This document shows positions 5,380 through 11,127 of a DNA stretch of 11,127 nucleotides, piece by piece. The position numbers and the translations under genes were made by a program. Position 1 is the stretch's first letter. Each line of letters begins with the position of its first letter. The notes beneath the pieces are model-generated. The model saw only the letters and a program-made list of their open reading frames with translations, was not told the origin of the DNA and did not search any database. Origin of the DNA: Patescibacteria group bacterium (GTDB lineage: Bacteria; Patescibacteriota; JAHJAL01); contig JAHJAL010000120.1 in assembly GCA_018814055.1 (NCBI GenBank), forward strand, positions 1 to 11,127, in the 5' to 3' direction.

Positions 5380-7065
5380 CTATTTTGACCAGGCTTGGTC
5401 CCAGTACTCGTGGCACATGCGGTGGGAGTTGAAGTACGTGCCGTTTTTGATGATACAGTTTTTCATGATTTCCAGCCAATGAGTTTGGTTGTTGTAAAAG
5501 CTGGGGACTATATGTTTTTCCAGTTTTTCGTATACAGTGTTGGCGTGTTTTTGTTTGAGTTCCTCGAGAGTGTATTGGTCCATTTTTTCTTCCGGTTCGT
5601 TGATAGCCCAGCCGGTGACGTCTTCCTCCCAGCCCTCTTCCCACCAGCCGTCAAGGGTTGATAGCGAGGGGACGCCGTTGATGGCCGCTTTCATGCCGGA
5701 AGTGCCGGAGGCTTCCTGGCCGGGAATGGGGTTGTTGAGCCACAGGTCGGCGCCTTGGGTCATGAGTTTGGCGACTTTGATATTGTAGTTTTCCAGGTAG
5801 GCAATTTTGATATCATTTTTGAAGTCGTTTTTGATTTGGTTGATGCGTTTGATAAAGGCCTGGCCTTCCATGTCGCTGGGATGGGCTTTGCCGGCAAAGA
5901 TAATTTGGACTGGGCGGATGTTGTTGATTTGAGCGATTTTATCGGGGGTGAGCAAGATAAGGTCGGGACGTTTGTAGGCAGTGATGCGGCGGCCAAAACA
6001 GATGGTAAAAAAGTCATTGTCCATGCCGACATTGGCGAGCTGATTGGTGAAATCGATCAATTTCTTTTTGTTGATGTAGTGGGCTTCGTTGATTTCCTGG
6101 TGAGAAGCGTCTTTGATGTTGGTCAGGGTGTCTGGTTTGACGCGCCAGTCGGGGGAGTATTTATCAAACAGATTGGCAAAGGGTGGGGAAACCCAGGTGG
6201 GGGGATGGATGCCATTGGTGATGCCTTTGATGTCAAATCCGGGGAACATTTTGCGGGCGACAAGAGTGTGTTTTTGGCTGACTGCGTTTATAAATCCGGA
6301 GGAATGGAGAGCGAGTTGAGTCATCTGTAGTGCATTGTTTTGGATAACTTTCTCGGGAATATTGTCGGTATAGTGTTTGAGAAAGCGCTGAGCCATGTCG
6401 ATGGGGAATTGGTCATGGCCGGCAGCGACAGGAGTGTGAGTAGTGAATATGCAATATGGTTTTGTATTTTCGCATGTCATGCTTTTGGAATTACACAAGT
6501 CGTGGTTTAGTTTGAGTGTCAAAAGAGCGGAATGGCCTTCGTTCATGTGATATTTTTTGATATTATTGTATCCGAGTTTTTTGAGAATTTCATAACCGCC
6601 GATTCCCAAGACCATTTCCTGGCTGAGTCGGTATTCTAAATCACCGCCTTTGTAAAGATGGCTGGTGAGGTGTCGGTCAAATTCGTTGTTGGAAGCGATG
6701 TTGGAATCAAGGAAATAAACAGGGATTTCGAAGCCGGTGGCACCTTTGATGATGTATTGCCATACCTGAATTTTAACGTCACGGTCTTGAATTTTGATAA
6801 TGGCTTGGGCGGGAGTAAGTTCGAGGTAGTCATTGATGGCCCAATTGGTTGGCTGAGCGACTTGATTGCCTTCCCGGTCGATTTGTTGGAAGAAATAACC
6901 ATGCTCATTGATCATAGTGATGGCAACCAGTGGGATTTCCAGGTCGGCACAGGATTTGATGGTGTCGCCGGCCAAAACGCCCAGGCCACCGGAATAGGTG
7001 GGGATGGAATTTCTGATGCCGATTTCCATGGAGAAATAGGCGATATTGTATTTTGAGTGGTCCAT
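5380..7065 (-). CDS. glgP: alpha-glucan (glycogen/maltodextrin) phosphorylase, short type (561 aa)
   Basis: The enzyme cleaves alpha-1,4-glucans with phosphate, releasing glucose-1-phosphate, in the cytosol. It belongs to glycosyltransferase family 35, in the short branch of about 550-600 residues found in archaea, Thermotoga and many uncultivated bacteria, so it looks full length. Conserved stretches run in order: FSMEIG (11-16), YSGGLGVLAGD (24-34), MNEGHSA (174-180), THTPVAAGHD (209-218), GITNGIHPPTW (281-291), FGRRITAYKRPDL (357-369), FAGKAHP (390-396) and NNPIPGQEASGTSGMKA (444-460). K459 in SGMK is the expected pyridoxal-phosphate lysine, followed by TLDGWWEEG. It starts at ATG 7065 with no Shine-Dalgarno but with heptamer repeats just upstream. 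It is last in a four-gene - strand cluster, 76 bases after the glycosyltransferase, and ends at the bidirectional terminator. No other glycogen gene is present in the window. Confidence 0.95.
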   Translation of the reverse strand: MDHSKYNIAYFSMEIGIRNSIPTYSGGLGVLAGDTIKSCADLEIPLVAITMINEHGYFFQQIDREGNQVAQPTNWAINDYLELTPAQAIIKIQDRDVKIQVWQYIIKGATGFEIPVYFLDSNIASNNEFDRHLTSHLYKGGDLEYRLSQEMVLGIGGYEILKKLGYNNIKKYHMNEGHSALLTLKLNHDLCNSKSMTCENTKPYCIFTTHTPVAAGHDQFPIDMAQRFLKHYTDNIPEKVIQNNALQMTQLALHSSGFINAVSQKHTLVARKMFPGFDIKGITNGIHPPTWVSPPFANLFDKYSPDWRVKPDTLTNIKDASHQEINEAHYINKKKLIDFTNQLANVGMDNDFFTICFGRRITAYKRPDLILLTPDKIAQINNIRPVQIIFAGKAHPSDMEGQAFIKRINQIKNDFKNDIKIAYLENYNIKVAKLMTQGADLWLNNPIPGQEASGTSGMKAAINGVPSLSTLDGWWEEGWEEDVTGWAINEPEEKMDQYTLEELKQKHANTVYEKLEKHIVPSFYNNQTHWLEIMKNCIIKNGTYFNSHRMCHEYWDQAWSK

Positions 7066-7072
7066 GATTAAA

Positions 7073-7142
7073 AATGAATAATGAATAATGAATAATGAAT
7101 AATGAATAATTAGTTATCTATTATTCATTTTTCATTATTTAT
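7073..7142. repeat. five tandem AATGAAT heptamers plus fold-back partner
   Basis: Five perfect copies of AATGAAT fill 7073-7107. The last copies can fold back on an AT-only partner: AATGAATAAT (7101-7110) pairs perfectly with ATTATTCATT (7120-7129) around a 9-base loop. Pairing continues outward to 7088/7142 with one mismatch and one G-T. The tract fills the 76-base gap between the glycosyltransferase stop and the phosphorylase ATG. In the mRNA it is a U/A-rich leader without a Shine-Dalgarno. Confidence 0.9.
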
Positions 7143-8338
7143 TATTTTCTGATGATGTTGGTAACCCGGCCGGTAGAGTCGAAGTGATAGGTGGTGTTGG
7201 CCCAGAGGAAGTTGCGGCAAAAGAGAGTTTTGAGGTAGGCGATAACTTGGGTAACGCGTAGCAGGGGGGTGAGAATAATTAGTTTGATGGGGTGGTTGAT
7301 TTTGCCAAGAGAGTTATAGAGTAAGGAATTGATAGCTTCAAATAAGAATAAGGTGATAGGGATAAATGTGAGCAATAAAAATTCGTGACGGTTGTCGAAA
7401 ATATATATAATGATGAGCAAGGGAACCAGACTGTAAATTAGAATGTATGTCCAGAACATGGTGTTGCTTATAATATACCACATTCGTTTGTGGTAAAGTT
7501 TGAGGTACATCAGTTGGCGGATGTACCAATTTATAAAACTGAAAGTGTTATTGATCGGCTTGGTGTTTAATCCCATGGCAGTGGGGACAAAGGTGGTGCG
7601 GTGGCGATTATCAGAGAGAAGTTTGGATAAACTGGTGTCGTCGACAACGTTGGTTGACCAGTATTTTTTGACTTTGAGCTCATTGAAAGTTTTTTGTTTG
7701 ATGGCGATTGATCCGCCCCACAGGAGAGGAAATTTAAAGAAGGAAGAACTGAAGCAGTAAAGGGAGAGAGTGTATATGTTGGCAAAGACAAAAGAAAGCT
7801 CACCAAAGTTATCTTGGTGAGATATAGGCCAAAAGAAGGTGGAGGTGGCGGTGATTTTGGGGTTTGAAAGGGGCAAAATCAATTCACTTAACCAGTTTTG
7901 ACCATTGATGACATCGTCATCGGCGAATACCAAAACTTCGCTGTTGGGAGAGTGCCGAACGGCGGAGATGAGATTTTGGTTTTTTTGGCAGCAAGTGGAG
8001 GAGAGTTGGGAGGTGACTAGTTTGATACGAGGGTATTTGCTTTGGTAGGGTTTGATGAGGTTGTATGCAGGGTCTTGTTGGTTCTCGACGGTAAAAATAA
8101 TATTGTAGTCAGGGTAGTTTTGATTGAGTAGGGCATGAATATTTTGGTTGAATTGGTGGGGAATTCCTTTGACGGGAATAATGATGGTGCAGGTTGGCTG
8201 GTAGTCTGGATCAAATTTAGGCCGGATTTTTTGAGGATATAAATATTTGAAATAAAAAATAGTATATATACTGGCGGAGAAGTTGAGAATTAGTAGAAAA
8301 AAAGCCAGGAAGCTTAGAATGTAGGTGAGGGTGATCAT
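7142..8338 (-). CDS. membrane-anchored family 2/21-type glycosyltransferase (398 aa)
   Basis: This is a predicted inverting sugar transferase that works at the cytoplasmic face of the membrane, with an architecture like ceramide glucosyltransferase/HpnI-type enzymes. One N-terminal membrane helix (about 3-30) precedes a GT-A catalytic domain: TIIIPVKG (51-58), then FADDDV (138-143) with the Asp triad that binds the metal and sugar nucleotide, WGGSIAIK (207-214), and VVDDTSLSKLL (231-241) supplying the second acidic motif. The Q/RxxRW motif typical of this group is not intact; the nearest stretch is WYIRQLMYLKLY (271-282). Three or four C-terminal membrane helices follow (about 287-312, 318-340, 350-370). 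Acceptor and donor are unknown; a glycolipid or envelope glycan is the likely product. ATG 8338 lacks a Shine-Dalgarno. It lies between the ABC permeases and the phosphorylase, all on the - strand. Confidence 0.85.
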   Translation of the reverse strand: MITLTYILSFLAFFLLILNFSASIYTIFYFKYLYPQKIRPKFDPDYQPTCTIIIPVKGIPHQFNQNIHALLNQNYPDYNIIFTVENQQDPAYNLIKPYQSKYPRIKLVTSQLSSTCCQKNQNLISAVRHSPNSEVLVFADDDVINGQNWLSELILPLSNPKITATSTFFWPISHQDNFGELSFVFANIYTLSLYCFSSSFFKFPLLWGGSIAIKQKTFNELKVKKYWSTNVVDDTSLSKLLSDNRHRTTFVPTAMGLNTKPINNTFSFINWYIRQLMYLKLYHKRMWYIISNTMFWTYILIYSLVPLLIIIYIFDNRHEFLLLTFIPITLFLFEAINSLLYNSLGKINHPIKLIILTPLLRVTQVIAYLKTLFCRNFLWANTTYHFDSTGRVTNIIRK

Positions 8339-8346
8339 TATATAAA

Positions 8347-8429
8347 AATTACTAATTACTGATTACGAATTACTAGAATTTGGAGATGGCTGGTGTATTC
8401 TGGTCTCTAGTAATTTGTAATCAGTAAAT
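8347..8429. repeat. AATTACT heptamers forming an inverted repeat
   Basis: Four heptamers (AATTACT, AATTACT, GATTACG, AATTACT) cover 8347-8374. The segment 8354-8376 is the reverse complement of 8407-8429 at 21 of 23 positions, one exception being a G-T pair, with a 30-base spacer. This occupies most of the 119-base gap between the permease stop (8458) and the glycosyltransferase ATG (8338). No other gene or promoter is supported there. Confidence 0.85.
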
Positions 8430-8457
8430 ATGGTTCAAGGCAAAAATTTAGGTTGCA

Positions 8458-9690
8458 TTATTCATACCGCAGGGCTTCAATCGGGTCGAGTTTGGAGGCT
8501 TGGTTGGCGGGGTAGAGACCGAAAACGAGGCCAAAAATTGATGATACTCCCAGAGAGAGTAAAATTGAACCAAGGGTTATTTCAGGGTCGAAGGTTGAAA
8601 ATACTTTTACCAGGATGGTAACGATCAGGCCGAGCAGTAAACCGATTAAACCCCCGAGAATAGTGAGCATGACGGCCTCGATGACAAATTGAGTCAGGAT
8701 ATCCATACGAGTAGCGCCAAGGGCTTTGCGTAAGCCGATTTCTCGGGTGCGTTCTTTGACGGAAACGAGCATGATGTTCATAATGCCGATGCCGCCGACA
8801 AGCAATGAGATAGCAGCAATGGCGCCGAGTAGTATGGAGAGAATATCAGTGATATCAGATAAAATTTCCAAGGCCTGTTCGGTATCGTATATGGTGAAAT
8901 CATCTTTGGAGGGATCATCGATATCGTGGCGGTCGCGGAGGACGGTGGCAATTTCTTCTTTGGCAATGGGAATGTTTTTTTTGTCAATGGTGGTGGCATA
9001 GATGGTAAATAGGTAATCAATTCCCAGAAGCTTCTTTTGAGCGGTAGTGACGGGGAGGTAGATGAATTTATCCTTGTCTTGTCCGTCTTCAATCCCTTTG
9101 GCTTCGGTGACGCCGATGATACGAAAATTTAGTTGATTGACTTTGATAATTTGTCCAATCGGATCTTGGTTGGGAAAGAGGAGGTTGGCAATTTTTGGCC
9201 CAACAATGGCATTGTTGGAAACACCATCGATATCGGTTTCTTCAAAGTTGGCTCCTTGGGTAATTTTGGTGTTGCGGATAGTGAAGTAGTTGGCATCGGT
9301 ACCGATAATGATGGCTTCGATTTCGTAATAAGGAGAGGTAGCGTTGAATTGGGCTCTGATTTCGGGGGAGGTGAGTTCGACATGGTTGGTGATTGGTGAA
9401 GTGGCGATGGCCTGGGAGTCGCGGTAGGTAAGTGAGGTAATGGTTTGGCCTTGTTGGGATGGTGGTGCTGAGAATTCACTATCGGTTTTGCCGGGCAGGA
9501 TGGCAATCAGGTTGGTACCGCCAAGGTTGGCAACTTGATCAACGATATAATTTTCGACTCCTTGGCCAAGAGCCATCAAGGTGACGACCGAGAAGATACC
9601 AATTATAATGCCGAGGGTGGTGAGTCCGGCTCGGAGTTTGTTTTTGCCAATGGCGGTGAGGGCAATTTTTATTAGTGATAAAAGATCCAA
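8458..9690 (-). CDS. MacB/FtsX-type ABC transporter permease, copy A (410 aa)
   Basis: This is a membrane subunit of a MacB-family ABC system, which couples ATP hydrolysis in the cytosol to mechanical movement of an outside domain for export or release of a substrate. The topology is standard: TM1 at about 22-44 (LGIIIGIFSVVTLMALG), a large external domain (about 45-280, with PNQDPIGQIIKVN and FIYLPVTTAQ typical of the MacB periplasmic core), then TM2 (283-309), TM3 (337-361) and TM4 (371-394). The cytosolic coupling segment ERTREIGLRKALGATR (313-328) and the C-terminal PANQASKLDPIEALRYE are family hallmarks, and the length is usual. The start is TTG at 9690; no ATG or GTG is available before TM1 and no Shine-Dalgarno is seen. 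It follows its paralog across a 161-base gap holding a large inverted repeat. No ATPase subunit lies in the window. Confidence 0.93.
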   Translation of the reverse strand: MDLLSLIKIALTAIGKNKLRAGLTTLGIIIGIFSVVTLMALGQGVENYIVDQVANLGGTNLIAILPGKTDSEFSAPPSQQGQTITSLTYRDSQAIATSPITNHVELTSPEIRAQFNATSPYYEIEAIIIGTDANYFTIRNTKITQGANFEETDIDGVSNNAIVGPKIANLLFPNQDPIGQIIKVNQLNFRIIGVTEAKGIEDGQDKDKFIYLPVTTAQKKLLGIDYLFTIYATTIDKKNIPIAKEEIATVLRDRHDIDDPSKDDFTIYDTEQALEILSDITDILSILLGAIAAISLLVGGIGIMNIMLVSVKERTREIGLRKALGATRMDILTQFVIEAVMLTILGGLIGLLLGLIVTILVKVFSTFDPEITLGSILLSLGVSSIFGLVFGLYPANQASKLDPIEALRYE

Positions 9691-9715
9691 GGTAAGTGAA
9701 TAATAAATAATTGGT

Positions 9716-9846
9716 AATGAATAATATTTTATTTTTTTGGATTATTTTTTGTCATACTTATTTTCAAACGGCCTACTATCGCTCACGGCAAAGTTTGAAA
9801 ATAAGTATGACAAAAAATAATCCAAAAAAATAAAATATTATTCATT
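9716..9846. repeat. perfect 54-base inverted repeat with 23-base loop (fold-back/MITE-like)
   Basis: The left arm 9716-9769 and right arm 9793-9846 are exact reverse complements over all 54 bases; I checked this base by base. The 23-base spacer (9770-9792) is the only GC-rich part and can add a small GCC/GGC stem. The inner ends read GTCATACTTATTTTCAAAC; the outer ends are AT-rich and begin AATGAATAATATTTT. The element ends 5 bases from the stop of the upstream permease (9852). There is no open reading frame inside and no convincing target duplication at the edges. It does not end in a U-tract in the direction of transcription, so it does not look like a plain terminator. A small non-autonomous mobile element or a strong RNA hairpin are the main readings. 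Confidence 0.93.
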
Positions 9847-9851
9847 GTTAA

Positions 9852-11087
9852 TTACTGAAAGCGGAGGGCTTCGATGGGGTTTAGTTTGGAGGCTTGGTTG
9901 GCGGGGTAGAAACCGAAAACGATGCCGGCCAGTGTGGAAACGCCGGTAGCCAATAAGATTGAATCGAGAGTAACAGCGGTGCGAAGGGTAGTGAATTGGG
10001 TGATAGCGGTAGAGATACCAAGTCCGATTAAGATGCCGATTATGCCGCCGATTAGGGTAATAATAACTGATTCAGTAATAAATTGGCTGAGGATATCAGT
10101 TCGTTTGGCACCAATGGCTTTTCTGAGGCCGATTTCTTTGGTTCTTTCGGTGACCGAGACGAGCATGATATTCATAATACCGATACCGCCGACCAGTAAC
10201 GAGATGGCGGCGATGGCGGCCAGAAAAGACGCCATGGCGTCGGTAATGGCGTTGATGGTTTCTAAAGCATCCTGGGAATTCATAACGGTGAAGTCGCTTT
10301 TTTCTCCTTCATCGATATGATGGAGATCGCGCAGGATTAACTTGGCTTGTTCGGCGGCGAGGGAAGTGTTGTTGTCAGAATCAGCGGCAATGATAATATT
10401 ACTGACGTAGTCAATGCCCAATAGTAGTTTTTGTCCGGTAGTGACGGGTATATAAATCAGATCGTCAAAATTTACACCTAATTGACCTATTCCTTTGGAT
10501 TCGGTGATGCCAATTATTTTGAAAGTAATGTTATCGATTTTGATGTTTTCGCCGATCGGGTCAGTATTTGGAAAAAGATCTTTGGCAACATCCGGGGCAA
10601 GAATGGCTACTCGGGCAAGTGAGTCTACTTCTCGGGCCTCAAACATGCGGCCACTGGTAATCTCGGTATTGCGAATAGAGAAATATGAAGGGGTAGTGCC
10701 GAAAAATTGGGTTAGTTTTTCGTTGTAGCTGGAAGTGGCCACTATTTGGCTGGAAATGGTGGCAGTAGTGTTGGCGATATTGGGGGCCTGGGGATTGTCT
10801 TTTAGTTTTTGAGCATCTTCGTATTTGAGCGTAGTAATAGTGATGCCGGCTAAAGTTGGAGAGAAGCCGTAGCTTTCATCATCGGGAGTACCCGGCATGA
10901 TTTGGACCAGATTACTGCCAAATGATTGGACGGTGTCGAGGATAAAGTTTTGAGCACCAACACCGGCGGCCATAAGAATAATGACGGAAGATATACCGAT
11001 GACAATTCCCAAAATACTTAAAAAAGATCGGGTTTTGTTGACCAAAAGGGCTTTGATAGCGAGTTTTAGGGTAATGGAAAAAGGCAC
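9852..11087 (-). CDS. MacB/FtsX-type ABC transporter permease, copy B (411 aa)
   Basis: This paralog of the downstream permease has the same layout: TM1 at about 22-44 (ILGIVIGISSVIILMAAG), an external domain to about 282 (with FPNTDPIGENIKID and LIYIPVTTGQK), TM2 (287-310), TM3 (339-363) and TM4 (373-396). The coupling segment is ERTKEIGLRKAIGAKR, and it ends PANQASKLNPIEALRFQ. The two genes share a 28-base identical DNA stretch near their 3' ends (8489-8516 and 9883-9910), so they are an old tandem duplication with a strongly conserved C-terminal part and a diverged external part. They may form a heterodimer or two separate pumps. GTG 11087 is the best start; no Shine-Dalgarno is seen and AT-rich heptamers begin 4 bases upstream. 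It is the first gene of the - strand cluster in the window. A partner ATPase and membrane-fusion protein could lie beyond 11127. Confidence 0.93.
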   Translation of the reverse strand: MPFSITLKLAIKALLVNKTRSFLSILGIVIGISSVIILMAAGVGAQNFILDTVQSFGSNLVQIMPGTPDDESYGFSPTLAGITITTLKYEDAQKLKDNPQAPNIANTTATISSQIVATSSYNEKLTQFFGTTPSYFSIRNTEITSGRMFEAREVDSLARVAILAPDVAKDLFPNTDPIGENIKIDNITFKIIGITESKGIGQLGVNFDDLIYIPVTTGQKLLLGIDYVSNIIIAADSDNNTSLAAEQAKLILRDLHHIDEGEKSDFTVMNSQDALETINAITDAMASFLAAIAAISLLVGGIGIMNIMLVSVTERTKEIGLRKAIGAKRTDILSQFITESVIITLIGGIIGILIGLGISTAITQFTTLRTAVTLDSILLATGVSTLAGIVFGFYPANQASKLNPIEALRFQ

Positions 11088-11090
11088 AAG

Positions 11091-11127
11091 AATAATTAAT
11101 AATGAATAATTAATAATGAATAATAAA
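11091..11127. repeat. 14-base tandem repeat built of two heptamers, at the right edge
   Basis: AATAATTAATAATG occurs twice in a row (11091-11104 and 11105-11118), followed by AATAATAAA at the window edge. Each 14-mer is two heptamers, AATAATT plus AATAATG; the second is a rotation of the AATGAAT unit seen at 7073-7107. It lies directly upstream of the GTG of permease copy B. The tract may continue past the window. Confidence 0.85.

Noticed and set aside
5755..6330. 191-codon + strand open frame inside the phosphorylase gene
   Set aside because: It is antisense to the conserved phosphorylase motifs. Its Asp/Val/Gly-rich composition is what the strand skew produces.
8337..8342. TATAAT on the - strand directly at the glycosyltransferase start
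   Set aside because: It overlaps the ATG at 8338. A transcript from it would begin inside the gene, so it cannot drive this start.
7073..8429. Heptamer arrays as a CRISPR array
   Set aside because: Units are 7 bases with no spacers, and no cas gene is near.
9716..9846. The 54-base palindrome as a simple transcription terminator
   Set aside because: The stem is far longer than intrinsic terminators, and the arm in the direction of transcription ends A-rich rather than in a U-run.

Overview
The window looks like chromosomal DNA from an uncultivated bacterium of the Candidate Phyla Radiation (Patescibacteria, probably Parcubacteria-like). The main reason is a tandem pair of very cysteine-rich, zinc-ribbon-flanked proteins of a type I remember as common in those genomes and nearly absent elsewhere; this is recollection and inference, not a search result. 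The DNA is AT-rich, genes use ATG, GTG and TTG starts, and TAA, TAG and TGA all act as stops, so genetic code 11 fits.

Left half, + strand (1-5320). Two paralogous Cys-rich proteins (33-1763 and 1846-3558) are followed by a small lipoprotein (3621-4115), a terminator, an extended -10 promoter, a YfcD-like NUDIX hydrolase (4199-4732) and an unrecognised 171-residue protein (4805-5320). A bidirectional hairpin terminator (5317-5353) separates this half from the convergent right half.

Right half, - strand (read from 11127 down to 5380). Two tandem MacB/FtsX-type ABC permeases (11087-9852, then 9690-8458) are followed by a membrane-anchored family 2/21-type glycosyltransferase (8338-7142) and a complete PLP-dependent alpha-glucan phosphorylase (7065-5380). 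All four point the same way with gaps of 161, 119 and 76 bases. The ABC ATPase that the permeases need is not in the window and may lie beyond the right edge.

The most interesting material is of two kinds. First, the Cys-rich proteins show an exact 12-residue (36-base) cysteine ladder, and their two ends appear to be a mirrored set of intact and decayed zinc ribbons. This predicts a metal-ribbon-capped solenoid of unknown function. Second, the intergenic DNA is unusually structured. It holds 7-base tandem repeats (AATGAAT and AATTACT classes) placed where Shine-Dalgarno sites would be for the - strand genes, two palindromic REP-like elements, and a perfect 54-base inverted repeat with a 23-base loop between the two permease genes.

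No tRNA, rRNA, CRISPR array, transposase or phage gene was seen.
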